Of a stretch of DNA of 64,000 nucleotides, positions 32,857-43,400 are shown piece after piece. Location of the stretch: contig NZ_CP100757.1 in assembly GCF_024266705.1 (NCBI RefSeq), positions 1,116,001-1,180,000 on the forward strand, given 5' to 3'. How positions within the stretch are numbered: position 1 is the first letter of the stretch; each line of letters opens with the position of its first letter. The notes under the pieces are model-generated. The model searched no databases. It saw only the letters and a program-made list of their open reading frames with translations, and was not told the origin of the DNA. The stretch comes from Natrinema gelatinilyticum. GTDB lineage: Archaea > Halobacteriota > Halobacteria > Halobacteriales > Natrialbaceae. The translations under genes and the position numbers were made by a program.

Positions 32857-35800
32857 TGATCACCTGCGTCCCGGCTCGGGAGGTCGTAGTCCGCAAACAC
32901 GCGGTACGATGGGGCGTCACCCTTTGAGTGGGTCAGGTCGGTCCCGAGTAATTCGAAGTCTACCGACGGTGTGTCCGGCGGGGATCCGGTGTTGTACGCG
33001 ACCGCCAGCATCGGGAGGAGGTGTCCGAAGTCCGGGAGGTCCTCCAGGTCGACAGCGCGGTACTTGTAGAGGCGCATCGTCTCCCGAACGGCCGACGCCA
33101 AAGTATCAAACGTCCATTCACCGTCGGGCGGTGGCACGGCGAGCAGAATCGACTGTGGCGCCCGGTTGTCCGGCTCGTCGTAGTTGATGGCGAGGCCCGT
33201 CGTCTCCGCGTCTGTCGGAACGTGCTCGACGTGGTCGTCGACGAAGAGCCCACAGATCGGTCCGGTGACGTTGGGTGGGCTGAGCCCAAGGCCGAACTGT
33301 GCGACGAGCGACAGCTGTCCGGGTTCGGGCATGACACCGTCGACGCCGACCCAGTCGTCCTCCGGCCGGTGTGGTAGCTGGCCGACCGTGAGGTCCCTGA
33401 CGAGTCGGCCGGAAAGAGCCTCTGCGTACGAGAGCGCCTCTCTGAAGGTGGCCAGGCGGTCGGAAACCTGGGCCGTACGCTGGAACCAGGTCTCTGCTGC
33501 CAGCGGCGATCCCGCCGTGAGGAGTCCGTCGTTCCCGAAGGTGCGTGCCAGCTCCGTACCGTTAGCCGGGACAAACGGAGGCAGCACGACGAACTCGTCT
33601 CCGAAGAGCGCGCGGAGTCGCGCGTCCTGAGCGTCGATCGCCTGCTCAATCGGCACCTGCTCGTCCGACGTCGCGTCGGCGGCCACGTCCAGTCGCGCGT
33701 CGACGCGCTCTAGAACGACCCCTGCCTGGGTGTGGAGGGTCTTCTCGTCGTCGGCGGATCCCCCGGTCGAGGACTGTGGCGTACTCCCGTAGATACCGAA
33801 GTACGACGCGCGGACGAGCGGAACCCGAACCGTCTCCAAGACCCCGTGGCGGAAGGCCGTGGCAGCGTCGACGCCCGCCTCGGCAGTGACGGTCTGTAGT
33901 GGGACGACGTGATCGGCGAGCGCGAGCTGGAAGTCGTCTATCGCGTCGGCGAAGGCACTCGCGGCTTCCGCACGCTGCGTGTCCGCGTTCGGGACCGCCG
34001 GTGGTGACTCGGCGATGACGTCCTGGAGCTGGGCGAGTAGCCGGGCGAACGACGAGCGGTGGGGGACCGCCTCGTCCGAGTCGTCGCCCTGCTCGCGTTC
34101 GAAGTGTGCGAACAACGTCTCGAAGCCCTCTATCGCTTCGACAGCGTCTTCGAGTCGAGCGAGCGCGTCTTCGAGCGCGACGTCGTCCGTCTGGGCGGTA
34201 GCCGTGTCGGTCCTGTAGAGCCACTTTCCGAGGGTCGCGAGTAGGCGATGGGGCTCATCGCCGTATTCGTCGAGGGCGAAAACGACTGCGGCGGGCTGAG
34301 CCAGCAGCGTGTGCAGGTATCCGACCAGGCGCGTCGGATCGTCCGTCTCGTCGATCGCCAGCGCGGCGGCGGGCGAGAATCCGAGGAGGGCATCTGCGAC
34401 GTCACAGTTGAACGGAGCGGGATTGGCCCGGTAGCGCTGGATACGGTTGCGGAGGCTGGCGTCGATCCCGCGCCAACGCGCATGGATCTGGAGGGAATCC
34501 GGCGCGGCGGCGTCGCCGGCAACGGTAAGCGCCTTCGAGACGCCAATCCGTTCCAGCGGGTCGAGCACCGCCGTGACCGCCGAATCGACGACCGACTGGT
34601 CGACGGTCGCCAGTTCGAGGAGTGCGTCCGTCGCCGCGACCTCGGACTCCGAAAGCGTCGACCACGATGGGTCGAATAGCTCGCGCTCCCTGGAGGCCGC
34701 CTGCCATCGGGTGTCCGCGATAGCGGCATTGACCTCCTGGGCGGGTGAGTCTGTCCCCTCCCCGACTGCGAGGTGTGGCCGCTCCCCGTCTAGCCACAGG
34801 AGCCGTGAGAGGCGCGGCACAGAAGCGGCGAGGTCGTCGAGCGTCGTCAACTCTCGGCCATCGCTGGGCGTATCCTCGCGGTCGACCTCGGCGACGACGC
34901 AGCCGTGTTCGGCAGCGGCCACCTCGTCGTCGACGGTCGCAACCACCACGAACGACGTACCGGACGGGACGCCCGAGAAGTCCATCTCGACCGTGAACAT
35001 ACCCTGCTCGTCGCTCGTCGTCGACGCGGCGCGCTCGAACCATTCCGTCCTCGTTCGTGACCAGACATGGACAGCAACCTCGGCGTTCCGAACGCGATCC
35101 GGGACGGTCGCGGTGGGTCCGTGGGGAGTCTCCGACTGATCGTCCACACTAGACGGCCGCTCCTCCCCACGCGTGGCGGACGGGTCAGCGAGGAGGGAGG
35201 CGAACCCCTCGATCTCCGCAACCGCCTCGACGCGCCGGTGACGCTCGGTGCCGCCTCCGAGTTGCGAACCCGAACCGACGCCGCCGAAGACGGATAGTGG
35301 TGGATCCGTCGGAGCGATGCTGGGCGTCTCGGGGATGCGAAGCTGGCCGGACACTGACTGCGACGGCGCATCCTGGACGACCACCGTCTCGTCAGCAGCG
35401 GGCCGAGTGCGTTCCCGCTTTGCGAGTCGATCGACCAGTAACCCGAGTTCGGCATCGAGGTCGCCGCTCAGGTCCGTAGGCGTCTCCATGAGGGGCTCAA
35501 CTGGAACGCGCTCGACGAACGACTCGGAGGCCGCCTGGACGCCGTCGAGCTGTGCGAGAACCGATTCGTCGCCGCCCGACGGATCCAGGACGGCGAGGCG
35601 GTTCTCCAGTGTGGCTCGAACGGCCGCGAGCGTCGCCTCGGCGGCGTCCGCCCGCTCGCGGAGCACGTCTGCGCTCGCGGAGGTGTACCCGTGATCTGGT
35701 GCATCCTCCGGGTGGGCGAGGTCCGTGCCATCGATCGCCCGCCCGTCGAGGACGAGCGCCCGGAGGCTGCGGACGACCGCGAGGAGGTCGGCGACCGGGA

Positions 35801-38800
35801 CGGCGTCGTCGCGCGCTGTCTCCGTCGTGACGACCTCGAGCGTCGCGTCCGCCGGAATCGGGGGGTCGTGTGCGGGGCGGTCGCGGCAGAGCTCGTAGGC
35901 CGCACGGGCTTCGAACTCGGTGGTAGCCAGGTCTGCGTCCGCCCCGCCCAGGGCGAGGAGGTCGAGCGGCGAGAGCGCGAGCTCGTCCAGGGTGACCGTC
36001 CGCTCTACGGCGTGCTCGCGATCCGATGGGCCGTCAGCGCCGGCCGCCGTCCCGTTCTCGGCGCTCGACCAGCGGTAGGTGACTGAGAATTCGACGTTGG
36101 CCGGCGCCGGGAGTATCTCGCCGAGCCAGGCGTCCAGAGCCGGTTCTGCGTCGCTGCGAACCTGGAAGACGGCAGCGTCCCCATCGACGCCCGCGACAGG
36201 TTCTGCGGAGTCGGCACCGTCATTGCTCGCTGGATCGGCCCCTGCGGGCACGGCGGGGTAGTCAGTGATTGGCACGGGCGTCGCAGTCGGCCATCCGGAC
36301 GGCTGACTCACAGTCGCGGGGTCGCCGAAGAGGACGGCGGTGCGGTGGGTCACGCCGACCGCGTCGTGCGGCGTCCGGACGACTGCTGGATCGGGTGGGG
36401 TGGTCCCGGCCGCGAGTGCGTCGAGGGACGCGGCGGTGCGCTCGAAGTTCCCCTTCCCGAGCTGATGGACGCTTTCTGCAGTCAACAGGTCTCCGACCGC
36501 GTCGAGCGCGTCAGTGAGCTCGGCGACGATGGCCTGAAGGCTCGCGAACTCGGGGCTGTCCCGAGCGGGCAGGTCGCGCCGGTCGAAGGGATAGTCGTCC
36601 CAGTCGCGAACGAGTGCGTATCCGTCGACGACGTCCGTCGCCGCGAGGGCCGCGTCAGACCGGTCCGATGACCTCGCGGCGACGCTCTGGTCGAGTGGGA
36701 ACGCCTCGCGGAACGCAGTCCGGTACCGCTGGACGTTCACCTCGCTCCCCTCGACGTCGACCGTGTGATCCACGAGACGGCGCTCGAACCGGTAGCCCAG
36801 TTGCTCCCCGAGCGGCTGCCCGTCCCGAACGCCGTAGATGAGCGACAGCGCCTCCCGAACACGGTCGGCCGAGAGGTCGACCGAAAGGGCCTGCCCCATC
36901 GACTCGCCCTCGTGGGCGAGGTAACCGCTGCGTAGCAGTGCGGCGGTCGTCGCATGTTGGAGCGACGGTGCGTGAACGAACTCGCCTTCTTCGCCGGGTG
37001 GGTCGGGGGCGAGGCGCTCGACGAACCCGTACGCGCCCACGTTGATCCCCGGGGACTGCGGCACCGACTCGTCGAGCCGACGATCAGGCTGCTCGCCGCC
37101 ATCGTCGTTTGATCCATTCTCACCAATCTCCCACGCCTCGTAGGACTCCACGGCCGGTCCCCAGAGGCCCTGGTGTTCGCGCACCTCGGCCAGCCGCCGC
37201 GTCGACAGGGACGTCCACCAGGCGTCCAGGCGGTGACTCGCCAGGTCCAGCGATTCGATCATCGCCGTCGCGAGCACCGACGGGGAGCACTCGCTCAGAT
37301 ACGACAGGCTGTCTGTGAACTCGCTCAGACGCGGCTCGAGCGAGGTTGGCGGTGTGGCGCCAACGGCAACTGCGAAGAGCGCGTCGCCGTAGCTGTCGCC
37401 CGCTTCGACTCCGGGGTGGGCCGTCAGCGCGTCGGGGACGGCGTCGTCCAGTGCTGCGTGATAGGGTGGATCGCCGGAGATCTCTGAGATCGGGCTGGGC
37501 AGGTAGATCTGTGGGTCCGGCGCGAGGATGCCGGGGTCGTCAAGGCGTACACCGAGCCGGACGCGGGCGTTGAGGTAGGCGTGCAGTGTCGCGGAATACA
37601 ACAGCACTTCGAGAAGGGAATTCGGCACGATTGGGGTGTCGTCTCCTGTCTCTGTCATTCGGTTAACGGCTTCGATGAGGGCCTCGACCTGCGTCGTCGT
37701 CTGCGGATCCACCTCGGATTCCGCGAGCAGGCCCGCGACCACATCCGCCACGTCTACGTGGGAGTCCTCACTGTCCGATCGGGGAGCCACGACGGCCTCG
37801 AGCACGGCCTGGCGGATCTCGGGCTTGAGGACGAGTCCAAGCTTCCGGACCTCCTCCGGGGGTTGCGAGATGAGGGCCTCGATCGTCGTGGACACGTCGT
37901 CTCCCACGAAATCCTCGGGCTCGATCGGCTCGGCCGACACTGCGGGCGGCCCGTCGTCGTCGCCGTCTCTCGGTTCCTTGGCGGTCCGAGCTTGACCCCC
38001 GAACGCCGGCGACAGTCCGGAAAAGTCCAGATTCGCGATCCGGGGGTCGAGTTCGCTCATGCCGTGCGAGCTGAGCGTCTCCCGGAGTCGAGATCGTCGC
38101 GTCTCCAGATCGGAGCTGGCCGCCCCCGTCAGGTACTGGCGCGTCACGACGTCGTGCGAAAGGCCCTCTCGCTGGAGGGTCCGGACGAGCGTCTCGTCGT
38201 CGAGGTCGCCCGTCGCCCACGGGAGGTCGGCGGCGGCATCGGCCCACGAGGACTCGAACCGTCGGAGCCACCTGGCCAGATCAGACGGCACCCGCTCGTC
38301 CACGGCGGCCGTAGCGTCCCCGGTCGCGTCGTCCGAGTCCGCGTCCTCCGAACTGCCGGTCGGCTGCCGATCCCTCTCCGGTCTCAGGTGTGCGTCGGTG
38401 GGTGACAGCGCGCCAGTCGGCAGGATCCCGTAGGGTTGCCTGCCAACGCGGATCGCCGGAAGGGGACCGCGAGCGCGTACGTACTCGACGAAGTGCTCTC
38501 GGTAGGCGTCTACCCACGGTAAGAGTGTCTCGAGCTTCGCCAACCGCTCGTCGGCCGACAGCGTCCCAGCCTCCACCCCATCGTCTTCCCAGAGACTCTC
38601 GGTGCCCGCCCACTCGTTCGAGACGAGCAGGTGCTGGAAGAAGTACCCGAGCGTCGCCGGCCACAGGGCGGAGTTCGCGTGTCGCGCCTTGAGCTGCTCA
38701 GTCCCGTCCGCGTTTGGCACACGGTCAAACACGTGATCGTCGCCCTCGTCGACGGTGAACCCGAGGGCACGGGCCAGCCGATCCCCGTCGGTTCCATCCA

Positions 38801-40439
38801 TCGAGGTGATCGACGGCGGTCCTGCCGCCCTCTCGACGCTGTCCTCGGGGTCGTCCTTCGAGGAGTATCCCGACTCCTCGTCGAAGACGTTCGTGGGTGT
38901 CCCCTGCGGGAGGACCTCCAGGCCATCGGTGTAGTGGTGTGCGTCGAGCAGTTCGGCGAGCTGGTCGGCACTGGTGTCGGCGTCCATCGACCCCCGAACG
39001 CCGAGCACGACGACACGCGTGAACCCGTTGTCGGCATCGAATCCAGATAGCGTCTTGAGGTCGACTGTCAGTGCCATGCCCGCCGCCACGGCCTCACTGT
39101 AGTCGACCAACCACTCCATGCCCGGCGGAACGTCGTCGGGCTCGACGGCGTCGGCCGTCTCCCCTTCGCGTCGCCAGGCCGATACCGCTTCGGGGCTCGG
39201 GCCGATCGACAACGGCTCGCGGATCGGCGGCCCAGAGACGGTCGTGGTGTGTGCCTTCCCGTCCGTGTCCTCCCAGGCGAGCCGCGCGAGCCAGCGATCC
39301 GGAAGCAGGCATGCACGCGGTTGTGACGTCCACGTGGACGGACGGCGATCGACCGATTCGAACGAGAGGGGGGGCAACTCGGCGGGTTGGGAGTCAGGCA
39401 CCGGCGCGCCGAGTAGCTCGTCCGCGAACGTCTCGGGCGCCGTCGCGCGTATTAGCCAGCTCGCCCGTTCGGTTCCGAACCGCTCCGTGAGCTGTCGCCA
39501 GGCCGCCGTCTTGATCTCCCGGTAGCCGTCCTCGCCTGCCTGGAAGTCGGCCGGGTCGAGGTCGTTGACAAGTGGGCGAAACTCGGCGGGAACTGCACTT
39601 GGGTCCGGTCGGATCCAGTCGGCGTCACCGACGCCATCACCTGCGTCCCACCGGTCGACCTGCTTGTGACAGGACAGCCAGATGCGCGTCCAGAACGACC
39701 GCCCCCAGCGGACCTCGTCGTCGGTCAACTCGGGTTCGTGAGAGTCGACGTGGACCTGGTCTGGGTACACCCTGATTCGAAGCTCCTCGGTCTCCGCGTC
39801 GCTGTCGTCTTCGGGGCCGACGAACCGGGTCTCCAGGCGCACTGGTAGGAGCGCTACCGGCTGGCCGTCGAGGTTGGCCGCCGGATCATCGCGTTCTGCG
39901 AGGTACTCGGATTTGGTGTCGCCGATCCGTTCGATCCGATCGTCGCGGTAGGCCAGTGCAGCTTCGGTCGCAATCTCGAACACGGTTACGAGATCGTCGA
40001 GGAGCGCCAGTGCGTCCGTTCGCGACCCGCCCTGGATCGCCCCGAGGATGGCCTCGAACGCGGCCGCGACGTCTGTCCAGTCGTCCGTGTGTTCGACGTA
40101 CGCCTCTAGGGCGTCGACGAATGACGAGACGGCGACTGTCAGTGCGGTGGATCGGATTCGATCGACGGCAGTCCGCGTCGCCCCGTCATCTGGACGCGGG
40201 AGTGGGACAGTCAGGTAAGAGAGTGTCTCCCCTCTTTCGGTTTCCTCGTCAGCGGGACTGAACCGATCGAATGCAGTCGACAGCGACGGCGGTATCCCGG
40301 TCGAATCGCCGCGACTGACGGCCTCGCGGACCTCGGTCACTGCCGCCAGGACCATCCCCACGCGGTTGCGCTCACGCTCTGCGCTCCGAAGTTCGGCCCG
40401 TAGTCGCGCGAGCCGCTGGCGCGGAGTGTCGTCGCTCAC
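32853..40439 (-). CDS. Giant operon gene 4: 2528-residue uncharacterised protein
   Basis: The largest protein of the window. A short coiled coil opens it (residues ~5-30). Conserved-looking stretches are LLPVRLETRFV (~196-206), RIRVYPDQVHVDSHEPEL, LLDAHHYTDGLEVLPQGTPT (~495-514), RVGRQPYGILPTG (~661) and, near the C-terminus, GLFVDDHVEHVPTDAETTGL with APQSILLAVPP (~2396-2440). I recall these from large hypothetical proteins in actinobacteria, cyanobacteria and myxobacteria but know no function. A carboxypeptidase-regulatory-like beta domain may lie at ~1780-1855 (AEVAVHVWSRT, FTVEMDFSGVPSGTSFVVVA). No signal peptide, no membrane helix, few cysteines. The ATG overlaps the previous stop by 4 bp. 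Acidic Ser/Asp linkers separate the blocks. Confidence 0.8.
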   Translation of the reverse strand: MSDDTPRQRLARLRAELRSAERERNRVGMVLAAVTEVREAVSRGDSTGIPPSLSTAFDRFSPADEETERGETLSYLTVPLPRPDDGATRTAVDRIRSTALTVAVSSFVDALEAYVEHTDDWTDVAAAFEAILGAIQGGSRTDALALLDDLVTVFEIATEAALAYRDDRIERIGDTKSEYLAERDDPAANLDGQPVALLPVRLETRFVGPEDDSDAETEELRIRVYPDQVHVDSHEPELTDDEVRWGRSFWTRIWLSCHKQVDRWDAGDGVGDADWIRPDPSAVPAEFRPLVNDLDPADFQAGEDGYREIKTAAWRQLTERFGTERASWLIRATAPETFADELLGAPVPDSQPAELPPLSFESVDRRPSTWTSQPRACLLPDRWLARLAWEDTDGKAHTTTVSGPPIREPLSIGPSPEAVSAWRREGETADAVEPDDVPPGMEWLVDYSEAVAAGMALTVDLKTLSGFDADNGFTRVVVLGVRGSMDADTSADQLAELLDAHHYTDGLEVLPQGTPTNVFDEESGYSSKDDPEDSVERAAGPPSITSMDGTDGDRLARALGFTVDEGDDHVFDRVPNADGTEQLKARHANSALWPATLGYFFQHLLVSNEWAGTESLWEDDGVEAGTLSADERLAKLETLLPWVDAYREHFVEYVRARGPLPAIRVGRQPYGILPTGALSPTDAHLRPERDRQPTGSSEDADSDDATGDATAAVDERVPSDLARWLRRFESSWADAAADLPWATGDLDDETLVRTLQREGLSHDVVTRQYLTGAASSDLETRRSRLRETLSSHGMSELDPRIANLDFSGLSPAFGGQARTAKEPRDGDDDGPPAVSAEPIEPEDFVGDDVSTTIEALISQPPEEVRKLGLVLKPEIRQAVLEAVVAPRSDSEDSHVDVADVVAGLLAESEVDPQTTTQVEALIEAVNRMTETGDDTPIVPNSLLEVLLYSATLHAYLNARVRLGVRLDDPGILAPDPQIYLPSPISEISGDPPYHAALDDAVPDALTAHPGVEAGDSYGDALFAVAVGATPPTSLEPRLSEFTDSLSYLSECSPSVLATAMIESLDLASHRLDAWWTSLSTRRLAEVREHQGLWGPAVESYEAWEIGENGSNDDGGEQPDRRLDESVPQSPGINVGAYGFVERLAPDPPGEEGEFVHAPSLQHATTAALLRSGYLAHEGESMGQALSVDLSADRVREALSLIYGVRDGQPLGEQLGYRFERRLVDHTVDVEGSEVNVQRYRTAFREAFPLDQSVAARSSDRSDAALAATDVVDGYALVRDWDDYPFDRRDLPARDSPEFASLQAIVAELTDALDAVGDLLTAESVHQLGKGNFERTAASLDALAAGTTPPDPAVVRTPHDAVGVTHRTAVLFGDPATVSQPSGWPTATPVPITDYPAVPAGADPASNDGADSAEPVAGVDGDAAVFQVRSDAEPALDAWLGEILPAPANVEFSVTYRWSSAENGTAAGADGPSDREHAVERTVTLDELALSPLDLLALGGADADLATTEFEARAAYELCRDRPAHDPPIPADATLEVVTTETARDDAVPVADLLAVVRSLRALVLDGRAIDGTDLAHPEDAPDHGYTSASADVLRERADAAEATLAAVRATLENRLAVLDPSGGDESVLAQLDGVQAASESFVERVPVEPLMETPTDLSGDLDAELGLLVDRLAKRERTRPAADETVVVQDAPSQSVSGQLRIPETPSIAPTDPPLSVFGGVGSGSQLGGGTERHRRVEAVAEIEGFASLLADPSATRGEERPSSVDDQSETPHGPTATVPDRVRNAEVAVHVWSRTRTEWFERAASTTSDEQGMFTVEMDFSGVPSGTSFVVVATVDDEVAAAEHGCVVAEVDREDTPSDGRELTTLDDLAASVPRLSRLLWLDGERPHLAVGEGTDSPAQEVNAAIADTRWQAASRERELFDPSWSTLSESEVAATDALLELATVDQSVVDSAVTAVLDPLERIGVSKALTVAGDAAAPDSLQIHARWRGIDASLRNRIQRYRANPAPFNCDVADALLGFSPAAALAIDETDDPTRLVGYLHTLLAQPAAVVFALDEYGDEPHRLLATLGKWLYRTDTATAQTDDVALEDALARLEDAVEAIEGFETLFAHFEREQGDDSDEAVPHRSSFARLLAQLQDVIAESPPAVPNADTQRAEAASAFADAIDDFQLALADHVVPLQTVTAEAGVDAATAFRHGVLETVRVPLVRASYFGIYGSTPQSSTGGSADDEKTLHTQAGVVLERVDARLDVAADATSDEQVPIEQAIDAQDARLRALFGDEFVVLPPFVPANGTELARTFGNDGLLTAGSPLAAETWFQRTAQVSDRLATFREALSYAEALSGRLVRDLTVGQLPHRPEDDWVGVDGVMPEPGQLSLVAQFGLGLSPPNVTGPICGLFVDDHVEHVPTDAETTGLAINYDEPDNRAPQSILLAVPPPDGEWTFDTLASAVRETMRLYKYRAVDLEDLPDFGHLLPMLAVAYNTGSPPDTPSVDFELLGTDLTHSKGDAPSYRVFADYDLPSRDAGDQ

Positions 40440-43400
40440 TGGCCGTCACCTCCGGGATCCGTGTCGGTAGCACCGCCCTCGCCACCGGACGGCTGCACAT
40501 CGGTGTCGGGGAGGACGTCGTCGGCGTGGATGGCGACGCGGACGGGCTGCTGCCAGGTGATCCGCGCCATGTGTGCGGCGTTCGCGCCCCACTCGGCCGC
40601 GTCCGCCGGCGTCCACTCGTCTTCGTTCTCGTGATAGCGAACGCCGGCCTCGACTGCCCATTGTTCGCTGCCCGGGCGGCTGTCGGCCACGGATACGTGG
40701 GAGATGGAAGCCACCGTGTCGGTGCCATCGCCATCGGCAGGAAGGTGTCCCCACGAGAGCGCGCTCCACCCCACTTCGGCGCCCTGTTGCGCTGCTACGT
40801 CCGTGAGCCGCTCGATCTTCCGCGTTCCGCTGCTGGTGTAGGTGATCCCGTATGGCCGCTGGCCGACGTCGCCCTGGTCTTCGTCGAGTCCGAACCGGAC
40901 CTCGCCGGGCGCTTCCTCCAGGACGAAAAACCACCCCTCGTCCTCCACTTCATGTGGGATGTCCTCCGCCGGGCCACCATCGTGGTACGGCCCGGCCACG
41001 GCCTCCGCCACGGAGAGGTCGAACCCCAGGAACGTGATGTCAGGCTCGATCGATCCCCGGAACACCGGGAACCTGACGTCCGTTTCAGGTGTGGGCGTCT
41101 CCGGTGGTTCGATCGGCTCTGCGTCGTCCGGTGGCTGCGGCTCCCCATCATTCGGCGGCGTGGGATCGAACGGCGGCCGCGGATCCACCTGATCCGGCGG
41201 CTCCGGTTGCGGTTCGATCGGCCGGTCGGGTGGGGTCTTCGGCCCTCGCGGGTGGTCGTGGTCCATCGGTCGCGCGGCGGCAAGGCGATCGTTGTCGTTC
41301 GGTCCACTGCTCCGCGAGACGTGCGTGTTGGGAAAGGCGGGGACGCGGTCACCGTCGTTCTCGACGGCTTTCACCGCGTATACCGTCGTGTTCGGGTAAC
41401 GCCGGAGCACTTCGCCCCGGATCAACAGCACGACCATCCCCTCGTCGGCGTCGTCCGCCGTATCAGAATCGTTGTCCGGCCGCCGACCGGGGCCATTCTC
41501 GCCGAGGTCGTTCCCGTCCCACTCGTCGAGCGGATCGACGTCGGCCGTGTCGGAGGACCCGGCGGCCGGATTCCCACCGTGGTCCCAGAATTGGTTAAAG
41601 TACGTCCCGCGGCGGTCGGTCGGGAATCGCCGCCACGTCAGTTCCCGGGCCATCTCGTGGTTCAACCCCGCCATGTAGGCCTCAACGAACCGTGAGTTGG
41701 TCACCAGCGCACCCATCGCGTTCTTCGGGATGGATCCCACGCCAGGTAGCAGGTACTCGGAGTCGAGATCCGCAAGTGACCGGAACATCGGCTCCGGGAA
41801 CGTCGGGCTGGCGAGCACCTCCGCCGTCGGATCCTCGCGCTCGCGAAGTTCGGGGATGCCAGAGAGGTCGGCGGCCAGCTGGGCAAGCTCGGCCGTCGGG
41901 GCGAGTTGTGATGAGAGCCCGGCCCCGGCAGTGGTTAAATTGAGCGTGTGGTCCCTATCGTCCAGGACCCCCTCACGGGCCATTTCCTGGCTCTCGGCCG
42001 CCGCTGAGGTTTCCGTCGTGGGGGTTGCGTCTGTGTCTACCGCCTCGGCGGCCGCGCTCGGTCTCGGTTCGATGGGACCGGTGTCGACGTAGTCTTCGAT
42101 CGTCGTGAGTGCTTCGAGTATGCTCTCGAGGTGCTCGTCGGCGGCGTCGAGCGAGGCAAGCACGCTCTCACGGTCGAGGTCATCGGACCGGAGGGCGGAT
42201 CGTATCGCCTCCGCAGCGGTCAGTAGCTCGTCGTGCGTCGTACGGAGCCGCTCGACCAGCTCTGCCGTGCGATCAGGGGTTAGCTCTGCAGCAACCCCCT
42301 CGGGGTGGGGACCGGCGGCGAGGTCCGGCAGGAGCTGTTCGAGGTCGGCGAGCGAATCCGATCGGACGCGCTCGGCCTCCTTCACCAGGGTCCGGCTGTC
42401 CTGCACCACCCGCTCGGGCGGGGCTGCCGACTGCCCGTCCGACTCCTCGCTTCGGAGTGCCAGCCGGAGGGTGAGCACTCGAGCACGGGCGAGGAGAGTG
42501 TGCCTCGACGCGCTCCGTACGCGGCTGATCGTCCGAGCGACCAGCAGGTGGTCGCCCTCGGCGTCACCCCGCGCGGCGTGGAACGCCTCGGCCTCCTCGA
42601 CCGTCATCACCTCGCCTCGGTCGTCGGTCAGCCACGCTGGTGACGGCTCGCTCGCGGACACCAAGCTGCGATCCGGGAGAAATCGGACGTCGCTCGCGAC
42701 CTCCGCGTCGGCTGCCGCAGCGTCGGACAACGCTTCGACAACTGATTCTTCCGCCGCTCCATCTGCGTCGACGGCTTCCTCGGCTGCGCGTTGTCGCTCG
42801 TCGCTCATCGTCTCTTCGAGTCGGACGCGCCGGTTGAGGCCGTCGAGAGTTACGCTCAGCCCCCTCTTCGTCGCCAGCGCTTCGACCACGTCGTCGGCGT
42901 CGAACGACGCGGCGGCTCGGCGGGCAAGTGGCCCGTTCGAGCGGGTGAGCCGGCGGAATGCGGGAGAGGTCGCCTCGTCCGGCAGGGGCGTTCGTGATAA
43001 GACCGTCCGGAGCGTCGCGGATCCAGTGGTCGAACCGTCAAGGGCGTGATTTACGGGGTGTTCAGCCGTCGAGACGGGCATCCGGTTCTGTGCAGGTGCG
43101 GTGAACTGCAGCAGCGCTTCGGGCCGGGCGTCGGCGAGGTGGGCGTGGTTGCGCGCGATGCCGGTTCGACCGAGTTGCATCCCCCGGAGCCGGTCGTTTA
43201 GCTCCCGGAGATCGCCGGCCTGCGCCCACGCCGACGCAATCAACGCTTCCTGTCGGCGCCGGACCGTCTCGGCACCCAGTGCCGCCGCAACGCGGTACTG
43301 TGGATCGGTGTTTAGCGTGTGGAACCACGTCGGATGTGCCTCGGCGTCGTCACCCTCGGGCGCTGCCGGCGGCGGCTCGATCGTCGGGGCGCCGGCGTGC

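Noticed and set aside
30378..32859. Long plus-strand frames (up to 781 codons) opposite gene 5 of the giant operon
   Set aside because: They arise from the high third-position GC of the minus-strand gene; the minus frame has the acidic composition and recognisable domains, the plus frames have neither.
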